NCBI GenBank assembly: GCA_964533785.1
Contig: CAZHNG010000305.1
Span: 1 to 8,222 of the forward strand
Direction: 5' to 3'
Origin: JANQRV01 sp964533785
GTDB taxonomy: Bacteria > Bacteroidota > Bacteroidia > Chitinophagales > Saprospiraceae
DNA length: 8,222 bases
In this document: in pieces, positions 1 to 6,504 of the stretch
Layout: the number at the start of each line of letters is the position of its first letter
How positions within the stretch are numbered: position 1 is the first letter of the stretch
Program-made: the position numbers and the translations under genes
The notes under the pieces: model-generated
Databases searched by the model: none
What the model saw: only the letters and a program-made list of their open reading frames with translations
Told to the model about the DNA's origin: nothing

Positions 1-976
1 TTTTGCGGTTGGGAATGGGATCGAACTTGCCGAAAGTAGCATCCCACCCGCTGGCGTATACCCTGGCCAATAGCTCATACTCACCGGGATCGTAATTGTC
101 GGGTTTGGGAAAAGGAACCCGGTTGTCGGGATGATTACTCAAACACATGCGGAAACAGTAAGCTTGAATTTTTTTGTCACCTTCCCCTTTTTTGCCGGGG
201 TCTTCACCACTAACGCGCGGCAACAGGCCGCTGGAAGGATCACCCGGTACAACATACGGGCTGATGTCGGCCTCGAACCAGTGCTTGTGGTGAAGAACGC
301 CCACCTGTACGCCGTTCCATTCTTCGCCGTAGACGCTGTTGGCTTCTCGGCCGACGTGATAACGCACCCCGGCTGTGGCCATCAAGTCACCTTCATAGGT
401 TGCGTCGATAAACATTTTCCCGGAATATTTCTGGCCGCTCAGCGTAGTTATGGAGGCGATGCGTCCATCTTTCATGACGACGCCGTTTTCGCGGTCGAGC
501 CATTCGTCGCGATAGACGGTTATGTCGTACTCTTCGATAAAGTCTTCGAAGGCTTGTTCGGCAGCGTGCGGCTCGAAGATCCACATAGTGCGCAGGTCGC
601 CGTCGATGGCGGGCGTCCCTTGGCCTTTATTACCGTATTCCGACCGTTCCTGCCATTCCCAGGCTTCATCGTCCTGGTAGTGCTGGTAAATCTTTTGGTA
701 AAATTCGCGGGAAAGACCGCCGATGACGCTCTTATCGCCGGTATCGGTATAACCGAGGCCGCCCGCCGATAAGCCGCCCAAATGAACATCGGGAGATACC
801 ATAATGACGGATTTGTCCATTCTTGCCGCCTGGACAGCCGCAGTGACTGCTGCCGACGTTCCGCCGTAAATGATAATATCTGCACTTAGGCCGTCACTGT
901 CCGGGTCCTCCGATTGCGGAGCACAGGCAAATAGTACCGATAAGAAAAGTAACAATAGTGAATTATAAATTTTCAT
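1..976 (-). CDS. FAD-dependent oxidoreductase, predicted lipoprotein (C-terminus cut by window edge)
   Basis: The frame opens at the ATG at 976-974 and stays open for 325 codons to the window edge, so the C-terminal part is missing. Residues 1-18 (MKIYNSLLLLFLSVLFAC) form a lipoprotein signal peptide with the lipobox LFAC and acylated Cys18. A Rossmann-type FAD-binding region follows at about 32-75 (IIIYGGTSAAV, then HLGGLSAGGLGYTDTG). Family motifs IDATYEGDLMA (190-200), VPGDPSSGLLP and KKIQAYCFRMCL align closely with the gene just upstream (1016-2764), so the two are paralogues of the FAD_oxidored (PF12831-like) type. Oddities: the third Gly of the GxxxxG loop is Ala43, and the acidic residue expected at the end of beta-2 is Ser61, where the neighbour has Glu87. 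Unlike the neighbour it has no twin-arginine motif, implying Sec export and flavin loading outside the cytoplasm. It lies 39 bp downstream of that gene, probably co-transcribed. Substrate unknown. Confidence 0.9.
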   Translation of the reverse strand, partial: MKIYNSLLLLFLSVLFACAPQSEDPDSDGLSADIIIYGGTSAAVTAAVQAARMDKSVIMVSPDVHLGGLSAGGLGYTDTGDKSVIGGLSREFYQKIYQHYQDDEAWEWQERSEYGNKGQGTPAIDGDLRTMWIFEPHAAEQAFEDFIEEYDITVYRDEWLDRENGVVMKDGRIASITTLSGQKYSGKMFIDATYEGDLMATAGVRYHVGREANSVYGEEWNGVQVGVLHHKHWFEADISPYVVPGDPSSGLLPRVSGEDPGKKGEGDKKIQAYCFRMCLSNHPDNRVPFPKPDNYDPGEYELLARVYASGWDATFGKFDPIPNRK

Positions 977-1015
977 TAGACGTTGTTTATGGTTTTCGTT
1001 TAAATAATTGTTGTA

Positions 1016-2764
1016 TCAATAGGGATTAAAGGGCAAAATAGCAGCGTACTCGGCAGGTACCTCCCGATTCGCTAAGGGATTTTCACGCAACTCTTTTTGG
1101 ATGAGCTTGACGGGAACATCCTGGACCCTTCGGTCCCGCTGAATGGCCAGATAAGCAGCGACGCCGGCTGCCTGGCCCAAAGCCATGAACACCGGTTCCA
1201 TTCGCAACGATCCGTAAGCAGCATGGGATGAAGACACACAGACGGGTACCACCAAGTTATGAATTTCTTCGCGCTTGGGCACTATCGACCGGTAAGAAAT
1301 TAAGTAGGGATCAAAACCGTGGACCGATATATTGCCTTCATTTTCGACGTGGCCTTCCACCACTACCCGTTGCACGACGTGCGAGTCGAGGGCGTAGCCT
1401 CCCTTGGCGATACCGTCGGTAACGGGCCGCTCGCCGATACATTCGTGTTCGGTCATTACAAAATCGCTGACCATCCGCCGCGCTTCGCGGATATAAAGCT
1501 GGTGGGGCCACCCTTTCGTATCCAGAAATTCATCGCGGCAATACCCCCAGGATTCGGTTTCTTTTCGAATAGGTGCGGGTATGCGTTCATCGGTAGCCAA
1601 AAACCACCACAGACCCTGCTGGTATTTCTTGTGTTCGTTCCAAATATGGGAGCGGGTGTGGTAATCCCCATCCGGATAATCGTAATTGCCACCGACATAA
1701 TTTGCGGAAAATCCTACTAATCCGTAGTTATTGATATCGGTTTTTCCGTTCGGCATTCTGGAAATAATGAAACCGTTTCTCAATCGCTCCCATGGTTTTA
1801 ACTTTTGGAGGCGTGCCAACAACTCGTAGCGGCCGGGATCATAGCCCTCAGGCTCGCTCAGCGGGATCTGGTTGTCTTTGTTTTGGGTGAGGCACAACCG
1901 GAAGCAATAGGCCTGAATTTTTTTATCGCCGCTGCCGACCGGAGCATGACCGATGCCGTTCACTTCGGGCAATAGCCCGCTGGAAGGCTTACCCGGAATG
2001 ATATAGGGATCAACGTCGGCGCCCCATTCGCGCGTCCTTTTGGTTTGCCCGTAGGGGCCCGCCTCCCGGCCCGGTATGACGCCGTTGTATTTTTCGTTGT
2101 ATACGTTGTTGTTTTCCCGGCCCGTAGTATAACTCACGCCGGCTCTAGCCATCAAATCTCCTTCGTAAGTAGCATCGATAAACTGGTGCGCTTCGATGGT
2201 AATGACGTCGTTCAGGGCAGGACTGCTGTACTCCAAATCGATAGATCGAATGCGGCCGCCCCGGACATGCGCGCCAACGATGCGACGGGAAAAGAGTATT
2301 TCTACCCCTGCTTCATCGAGGTACTGTTTGAAAATGGCTTCGGCCACATGCGGCTCAAATGTATAAGCAGGCCCCTCCTGCCCGTAATACCGCCCGATGC
2401 GAATGTAAAACTCCTGGGACAAACCCGTTATGTAGCTGTCCTGGCCGCCGGTATCGGTCCTGCCGAGCCCTCCCGAAGTCATACCTCCCAAATGGCGGCC
2501 CGGTTCGATCAACAGTACATCCAAGCCGTACATTCTTGCCGTATAAGCAGCTATGACGCCCGCTGACGTCGCTCCGTAAACCACTAAATCGCCGTTCAAT
2601 GTTCCTTTTTGATTGGCCGTTTTATTCGACAATTTCTTCATGGAGGCCCGGGACGAGGAATTCCCCCTTACTGAAGAAAGAGGACCTAAAAACGCAACGG
2701 GGAGGGTCCAGGATAGGCCTTTTATGAAGTTTCTTCGTGCTTTGTTGGTTTTTTCGTTTTTCAT
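1016..2764 (-). CDS. Tat-exported FAD-dependent oxidoreductase
   Basis: A complete 582-residue protein from ATG at 2764 to TGA at 1016. The N-terminus carries a twin-arginine signal, A-R-R-N-F-I-K at 9-15, followed by a hydrophobic stretch (LPVAFLG), so it is probably exported folded with its cofactor. The FAD-binding Rossmann motif GATSAG is at 64-69, with the acidic beta-2 end Glu87 and then HLGGMTSGGLGRTDTG. IDATYEGDLMARAG (196-209) is the typical second FAD-contact block, and a C-terminal block RMEP (521-524) with GQAAG (530-534) closes the flavin fold. This order matches the FAD_oxidored family (PF12831-like); members in Bacteroidota are sometimes labelled 'xanthan lyase', which the sequence does not support. 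The start codon lies only 33 bp from the repeat array at 2797-2956, with no Shine-Dalgarno sequence and no clear promoter between. The next gene downstream (976 to the edge) is a paralogue. The reaction and substrate cannot be read from the sequence. Confidence 0.93.
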   Translation of the reverse strand: MKNEKTNKARRNFIKGLSWTLPVAFLGPLSSVRGNSSSRASMKKLSNKTANQKGTLNGDLVVYGATSAGVIAAYTARMYGLDVLLIEPGRHLGGMTSGGLGRTDTGGQDSYITGLSQEFYIRIGRYYGQEGPAYTFEPHVAEAIFKQYLDEAGVEILFSRRIVGAHVRGGRIRSIDLEYSSPALNDVITIEAHQFIDATYEGDLMARAGVSYTTGRENNNVYNEKYNGVIPGREAGPYGQTKRTREWGADVDPYIIPGKPSSGLLPEVNGIGHAPVGSGDKKIQAYCFRLCLTQNKDNQIPLSEPEGYDPGRYELLARLQKLKPWERLRNGFIISRMPNGKTDINNYGLVGFSANYVGGNYDYPDGDYHTRSHIWNEHKKYQQGLWWFLATDERIPAPIRKETESWGYCRDEFLDTKGWPHQLYIREARRMVSDFVMTEHECIGERPVTDGIAKGGYALDSHVVQRVVVEGHVENEGNISVHGFDPYLISYRSIVPKREEIHNLVVPVCVSSSHAAYGSLRMEPVFMALGQAAGVAAYLAIQRDRRVQDVPVKLIQKELRENPLANREVPAEYAAILPFNPY

Positions 2765-2796
2765 GTTCTGTTAGTGTTTAGGCCTTTGTGGGGTTG

Positions 2797-2956
2797 GAGA
2801 CTTGGAGACTGAGAGACATTGAGACTTGGAGATTTTGAGATTTGGAGACATTGAGACATTGAGATTTTGAGACATTGAGACTTGGAGATTTTGAGATTTG
2901 GAGACATTGAGACATTGAGATTTTGAGACATTGAGACTTGGAGACTTGGAGATTTG
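2797..2956. repeat. 8-bp word array A (GAGA core), 20 units
   Basis: On the plus strand this is exactly 20 consecutive 8-bp units with no insertion or deletion. Each has GAGA followed by one of a few 4-base words: CTTG, CATT, TTTT, TTTG, or CTGA once. The fifth base is only C (13 units) or T (7 units). The array ends 33 bp before the start codon of the gene at 2764-1016. In that gene's sense strand it reads as a CU-rich leader with the core TCTC. It has the same architecture as the array at 3032-3339 but in the opposite orientation. Frames crossing it give low-complexity SKSQNLNVS-type translations and are not genes. Confidence 0.95.
2821..2932. repeat. Perfect 56-bp tandem duplication inside array A
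   Basis: Positions 2821-2876 and 2877-2932 are identical. Each consists of seven 8-bp units whose words run CTTG, TTTT, TTTG, CATT, CATT, TTTT, CATT. Identity over a whole multi-unit block shows the array grew by duplicating a seven-unit segment as well as by single-unit slippage. The identity implies a recent event or ongoing correction between copies. Confidence 0.95.
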
Positions 2957-3009
2957 GGGATTGTGGCAAGAGAAATTTTTTAGGGTTAATTTCTGGGTTT
3001 TACCTCCCA
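2957..3009. other. Unique AT-rich spacer between the two inverted word arrays
   Basis: About 53 bp without the 8-bp period separates the purine-rich (plus strand) array on the left from the pyrimidine-rich array on the right. It is the only non-repetitive sequence between 2797 and 3339. It would form the loop if the two arrays paired in RNA or in extruded DNA. On the minus strand it contains an A/T-rich run around 2975-2985 that could serve as a weak promoter for the gene at 2764-1016, but I see no convincing Bacteroidota -33/-7 pair (TTG and TAnnTTTG). Confidence 0.5.
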
Positions 3010-3031
3010 TCTCAACCTCTTAGTCTAGTCG

Positions 3032-3339
3032 TCTCAACATCTCTCAGTCTCTCAGTCTCTCAGTCTCATCGTCTCAACATCTCTCAGTCTCTCAGTCTCC
3101 CAGTCCCTCAGTCTCATCGTCTCCCAGTCTCAACATCTCATCGTCTCTCAGTCTCAACATCTCCCAGTCTCTCAGTCTCAACATCTCTCAGTCTCAACAT
3201 CTCTCAGTCTCATCGTCTCTCAGTCTCATCGTCTCTCAGTCTCATCGTCTCAAAGTCTCTCAGTCTCAACATCTCAAAGTCTCATCGTCTCCCAGTCTCT
3301 TAGTCTCAAAGTCTCTCTGTCTCCCAGTCTCCCAGTCTC
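3032..3339. repeat. 8-bp word array B (TCTC core), 38 words between cores
   Basis: For 308 bp TCTC recurs every 8 bp at positions divisible by eight, with no phase slip and a single core change (TCCC at 3104). Between cores sit 38 four-base words: TCAG 13 times, ATCG 7, AACA 7, CCAG 6, AAAG 3, TTAG 1, TCTG 1. The base just before the core is G except in AACA. A decayed lead-in with one or more phase breaks extends left to about 3010. The array ends 14 bp from the stop codon of the gene at 3809-3354. It is not a CRISPR array: repeat and spacer are both four bases. The plus-strand frame across it (2938-3303) gives only SLSVSQSHRL-like low-complexity sequence. Confidence 0.96.
3172..3251. repeat. 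Second-order 16-bp repeats within array B
   Basis: Positions 3172-3203 are two exact copies of TCAGTCTCAACATCTC. They are followed directly at 3204-3251 by three exact copies of TCAGTCTCATCGTCTC. The two 16-mers differ only in the second word (AACA or ATCG). This shows expansion by two-unit blocks on top of the 8-bp period. Confidence 0.93.
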
Positions 3340-3353
3340 ACCGGCCATGAAAA

Positions 3354-3809
3354 CTACGAAAGCGGAACCCCCAAGTTCCCTTTAATCCTGCCTTTCCAGT
3401 TACCATCAGCTTTGGTCTGTCCTTCTAACTGTCCGTTTTCTTTCAATTTTAATTTATAATGATCGATACCGATGATGCTGTGTGGGTCCTCTTTTCTATA
3501 TCCTTTCATTAATAATTCGCGGGAAGTGGGATTAAAAGTTCCCCGCACGTATTCCTTGGCAGATTTACCAATTTTATCCTTGTAATAGGCCTTACTCATG
3601 ATTGATTTTTCGTGGCACTTCAGGATGGTCCAGTCAAAATAGCCTTCCACCTGATTGTTCTCTTTGAATTCCAGATGCAAATCGAATTCGAAGACGTAAG
3701 TAGTATTGATTTTAGTCCAGGCGCCGTGAAAGTGTTTCATTTGGGAAATTCCCTCGTAAGGCAACAATGAAGCCGCTAACAGAATTGAGAAAAATAGGTT
3801 TTTAAGCAT
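3354..3809 (-). CDS. Small secreted protein of unknown function
   Basis: A 151-residue protein from ATG at 3809 to TAG at 3354. Residues 1-22 (MLKNLFFSILLAASLLPYEG and following IS) are a Sec signal peptide with likely cleavage before Gln23, typical of Bacteroidota. The mature part (about 129 residues) alternates hydrophobic and polar residues, as in a beta-sheet or beta-barrel protein. It contains two similar segments: LHLEFKENNQVEGYFDW at about 44-60 and LKLKENGQLEG near 120-130, each a strand, a KEN(N/G)Q turn and a strand. This suggests an internal duplication or a lipocalin-like up-and-down fold. There is one Cys in the mature part and no catalytic motif I recognise. It lies 80 bp downstream of the sulfatase with no evident hairpin between, so it may be the last gene of that operon. 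The word array begins 14 bp after its stop. No function is assigned. Confidence 0.82.
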   Translation of the reverse strand: MLKNLFFSILLAASLLPYEGISQMKHFHGAWTKINTTYVFEFDLHLEFKENNQVEGYFDWTILKCHEKSIMSKAYYKDKIGKSAKEYVRGTFNPTSRELLMKGYRKEDPHSIIGIDHYKLKLKENGQLEGQTKADGNWKGRIKGNLGVPLS

Positions 3810-3889
3810 ATGATGTTATTTTCTTAAAGAACGAAGGCCGCCGCCCCTATATTCTGATGCCGATGGACCAAGTACCATAATATCACCGG

Positions 3890-5422
3890 TCATTCCTCAA
3901 AGGAGACTTCATCATTCAATAGATTCTTCAATCTGTTTTGCAGCTGCTGAACCACTTCCGGATGTTGTTCATAAAGATTCTCACTTTCCGTTTCATCTAC
4001 GGTCAGGTCATACAGCTCACCCGGCGGGTCGTCAGGGCCGTCCGGTTCATAATTCCCTAAGCCAATGTATTTCCATTTTCCTTTAATGATGCCGTAGAGC
4101 TTTCCACTCGACTGGACGATAATTTCTTCCCGGATTTCGTTGTCGTCGCCTTCTAATACGGGAAGGACATTGCGGCTATCCACGGCTGTTCCTCCCGCCA
4201 GGTCATAATCAATCACGGCAGCCATGGTACGGATTACGTCGTTGAGTCCAATCATTTTATCACTGACTTTCCCGGCCGGAAAGCGGGCCGGCCAGCGCGC
4301 CAGGAAGGGCGTACGCACCCCTCCTTCATAGATAGACCATTTGGTACCCCTTAAAGGCCGGTTGGGTTGGTGCCGGTAAGTCAATTCATCGGTTTTACCA
4401 ACACTACCGGGACTGTTTTTGGCGTCGGTCATATCGATCTCACTACTCGTCAATTCGAATTGGGAGCCGTTATCGCTGGCAAACAATACGATGGTGTTAT
4501 CGGCCATATTCATACTATCCAGGGCAATTAATAATTTACCGATGTAATAGTCCAGTTCGTGTACGTAATCGCCGTATAATCCTGCCTTTGTCTTGCCCTT
4601 GAATGCCTCGCTAACGGCCAGGGGAATATGGGGAACGTAGGGAGAAAAATACAAGAAGAAAGGCTGGTTGTCGTTCTTAGCGTTATGTTGCTGCAAAAAA
4701 TCGAGCGTCTTAGCGGTTATGTGTGGTAAATAATCCGCCAGGGGAATCACTTCGATGTGTTCTTTATTGGGGGCAGCTTCGATGGTATACAAATCATGAC
4801 CGATGGCGCCGGTAACCGCATTATCGTCCAATATCCAGCACTCGCTGGCACAACTGAAGCCATACCAACGGTCGAAGCCGTGATCGAGGGGACCATCGCT
4901 CACGGGCTTGCTGAGGTCCAGGTTGGCGCCGTTATCGTCCGCGCGAAATTGGCCATAGCCGGCGGGTTTTTTGCCGTCCAGGGTAGGAAAAAGCGTGCCG
5001 AGGTGCCACTTTCCGAAGCCGGCCGTTCGGTATCCGGCCCTTTGCAGCATTTCGGGCAAGGTCATGATATCCGCTTCGATCATGGACCGCTCGTAATTGC
5101 GCATAACACCGGTTTTTCGCCAACTCCTCCACGGATAACGGCCTGTCATCAAAGCGTAGCGCGTCGGCGAACATACCGATACCGGACAATAAGCACGGGT
5201 GAGGCGAACGCCTTGGGTGGCCAACCGGTCGAGATTGGGCGTTGGTACCAGTGATTCGGCATTGTAGCACCCCAGATCGCCGTAACCGAGATCATCGGCC
5301 AATATGATAACCACATTGGGAGGATCGGCCTGTTGAGGCGTTTGGCAGGAAAACAATCCCATCAGGCTTATTACGGCCAATGCTACGGCGCCACTTTTTA
5401 TGAAAAATCGAATATTTGACAT
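3890..5422 (-). CDS. Formylglycine-dependent sulfatase (family S1), predicted lipoprotein
   Basis: A complete 510-residue protein that should hydrolyse a sulfate ester on a periplasmic or surface substrate. The lipobox LFSC (Cys26) after a hydrophobic stretch indicates a lipoprotein. The sulfatase signature C-S-P-T-R is at 84-88, so Cys84 would be converted to formylglycine by an enzyme encoded elsewhere. Other active-site elements are in place: metal ligands Asp43-Asp44 (LADDLGYGD) and Asp317-Asn318 (ASDNG), Lys138 and His140 (GKWHLG), His265 (VPHIP) and Lys361 (GTKWSIYEGGVRTP). The small C-terminal domain (about 430-510) ends with the usual GELYDL...E..NL block. The length is typical of arylsulfatase-A-like enzymes. 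It lies 53 bp downstream of the FMN-motif protein gene, probably in the same transcript as genes at 7999-5476. I cannot tell the sulfated substrate or S1 subfamily from the sequence alone. Confidence 0.96.
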   Translation of the reverse strand: MSNIRFFIKSGAVALAVISLMGLFSCQTPQQADPPNVVIILADDLGYGDLGCYNAESLVPTPNLDRLATQGVRLTRAYCPVSVCSPTRYALMTGRYPWRSWRKTGVMRNYERSMIEADIMTLPEMLQRAGYRTAGFGKWHLGTLFPTLDGKKPAGYGQFRADDNGANLDLSKPVSDGPLDHGFDRWYGFSCASECWILDDNAVTGAIGHDLYTIEAAPNKEHIEVIPLADYLPHITAKTLDFLQQHNAKNDNQPFFLYFSPYVPHIPLAVSEAFKGKTKAGLYGDYVHELDYYIGKLLIALDSMNMADNTIVLFASDNGSQFELTSSEIDMTDAKNSPGSVGKTDELTYRHQPNRPLRGTKWSIYEGGVRTPFLARWPARFPAGKVSDKMIGLNDVIRTMAAVIDYDLAGGTAVDSRNVLPVLEGDDNEIREEIIVQSSGKLYGIIKGKWKYIGLGNYEPDGPDDPPGELYDLTVDETESENLYEQHPEVVQQLQNRLKNLLNDEVSFEE

Positions 5423-5475
5423 TTGCTGAATATTTGTTTTTACTTGAGGAAAAAAGCCGACCGATCTTCATAGCT

Positions 5476-6504
5476 TCACTCTCCATGACTCATTAACTTT
5501 TTCACCAATAACTTTTCCATGGGATCATCCGATTGATCATAATACCTTTTGGCATCAACGAGAATCTCCTCAACAATTTTTTGGGATAAGAGCCTGTTGA
5601 GAATATCCCTTTTTTTGGCGATAGTCACTCCTTTAAACAGTTCCCACAATTGTCTTTGCACCGGCACAGCACTGACATCCACCAATTCCAAAGCCTCGTA
5701 GGCAAGATATTGATCACCCAAAAGTATGATATTCATTATGAGCGATTGGGTAGTTGCATCAATGTCCGAAGCATCGGCATTTTCTATAGCCCACCCCCAG
5801 TAACTCGCTCTTTCGCTCGCCAAAAAATCGGAAATACCCAACTTATTTCTACGGACCAAACCCATAGTATAATCCTGTAAATTCTGTATAATTCCTTGAT
5901 CGTGCACAAACTCCCATAACGTATAAATGGTATATAAAGCTCCGGGAATGTTATCCTGCTGGCGAACAAAAGGAGCCGTAGCCCCCGTGTAAGCATCGAT
6001 ATTACTGTCTACCAGCATTTTAGTGCTATCGACGATCAACTCACTAATGGAATAGCGCGACAGGGGCCATTGGGGGTCGCCAAGTATGCGCTCCAGCTTT
6101 TGGTAGTCAGCGGCGGCAAAATGCTCGTGATCCATTTTCGTCAATACCCGGTTGGGCGGTAACTCAAAAGCCAAATAGGTACCCGCCAAATCCCAATAAA
6201 TTTTAATGGCCACCAAGTAACATTGGCCCGATTCACAAACAGGGGTAATCAATTTCGTATAATAAAACTTCGGTGTATCGTTCCCGGTAAAAGTAATTTT
6301 CACATCGTACGAAAAAGTATCTGTTTTGGAATATTCGAAGGCCGATTGATGAATGGATCGTTCGGCAGCATAATTCAGGTTGTTGATTTCCAGCTTTATT
6401 TGAGAAAAAACAACCGAAGGAACGAACAGGCACGAAACAAGCATTAAAAGCTTAAGCCTACCTCGTAAACATTTCCATATTGTGTCCAAATCGGTTTCAG
6501 GCAC
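5476..6504 (-). CDS. Secreted protein with FMN-attachment-like motif (Dxx(S/T)GAT), function unknown
   Basis: A 342-residue protein starting at a GTG (6504-6502) that overlaps the end of the upstream flavoenzyme gene by 8 bp (GTGCCTGA), which suggests translational coupling. With this start the signal peptide is KCLRGRLK, a hydrophobic stretch and VFS-Q (cleavage before Gln35). A TTG at codon 6 or ATG at codon 21 are alternative starts. The mature protein has a beta-rich first part with a close Cys pair (Cys90, Cys95: CESGQC), then VLTKMDHEHF and DYQKLERILGDP. D-A-Y-T-G-A-T follows at 170-176, then IPGALYTIYTLWEFV. D-A-Y-T-G-A-T fits the Dxx(S/T)GA(S/T) site where ApbE transferases attach FMN to a Thr, so Thr176 is a candidate. 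The last 130 residues look helical (HEAT-like). The rest of an FMN_bind domain is not obvious, so the cofactor is inference. Confidence 0.85.
   Translation of the reverse strand: MPETDLDTIWKCLRGRLKLLMLVSCLFVPSVVFSQIKLEINNLNYAAERSIHQSAFEYSKTDTFSYDVKITFTGNDTPKFYYTKLITPVCESGQCYLVAIKIYWDLAGTYLAFELPPNRVLTKMDHEHFAAADYQKLERILGDPQWPLSRYSISELIVDSTKMLVDSNIDAYTGATAPFVRQQDNIPGALYTIYTLWEFVHDQGIIQNLQDYTMGLVRRNKLGISDFLASERASYWGWAIENADASDIDATTQSLIMNIILLGDQYLAYEALELVDVSAVPVQRQLWELFKGVTIAKKRDILNRLLSQKIVEEILVDAKRYYDQSDDPMEKLLVKKLMSHGE
5977..5997 (-). other. Candidate covalent flavinylation motif D-A-Y-T-G-A-T
   Basis: These seven codons (GAT GCT TAC ACG GGG GCT ACG on the minus strand) encode residues 170-176 of the protein at 6504-5476. 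They match the flavin-transferase recognition pattern Dxx(S/T)GA(S/T) known from NqrC/RnfG and other FMN-binding domains, in which the final Thr/Ser receives FMN through a phosphoester bond. A short motif like this can occur by chance. Support comes from the export signal and the adjacent flavoenzyme, not from a full domain match. Confidence 0.5.

Noticed and set aside
131..772. Plus-strand open frame of 213 codons
   Set aside because: It lies antisense to the lipoprotein flavoenzyme (976-1), whose minus-strand frame shows clear family motifs across the same bases.
2045..2566. Plus-strand open frame of 173 codons
   Set aside because: It is antisense to the Tat flavoenzyme at 2764-1016 and resembles no known protein.
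2771..3010. Minus-strand open frame with SKSQNLNVS-type sequence (and the related frame 2778-2969)
   Set aside because: It is a translation of array A. An 8-bp period read in triplets gives an 8-residue low-complexity repeat in any open frame, with no domain or plausible start context.
2938..3303. Plus-strand open frame of 121 codons across array B
   Set aside because: It consists almost wholly of the repeat (SLSVSQSHRL-like). It stays open because the repeat contains no stop in this frame, not because it encodes a protein.
2797..3339. CRISPR array
   Set aside because: Repeat and spacer are each four bases, far below CRISPR sizes, spacers recur many times, and no cas gene is present.
3810..3889. 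Promoter for the small secreted protein
   Set aside because: A TTG and a TATA-like stretch occur on the minus strand, but the second does not match TAnnTTTG, so a promoter cannot be supported.
4757..5254. Plus-strand open frame of 165 codons
   Set aside because: It is antisense to the sulfatase, over its signature and metal-site region, where the minus-strand frame is certain.
5440..5475. Possible terminator (run of six T on the minus strand) between the FMN-motif gene and the sulfatase
   Set aside because: I could find no stable stem before the T run (only about 3 bp), and the 53-bp spacing fits an operon better.
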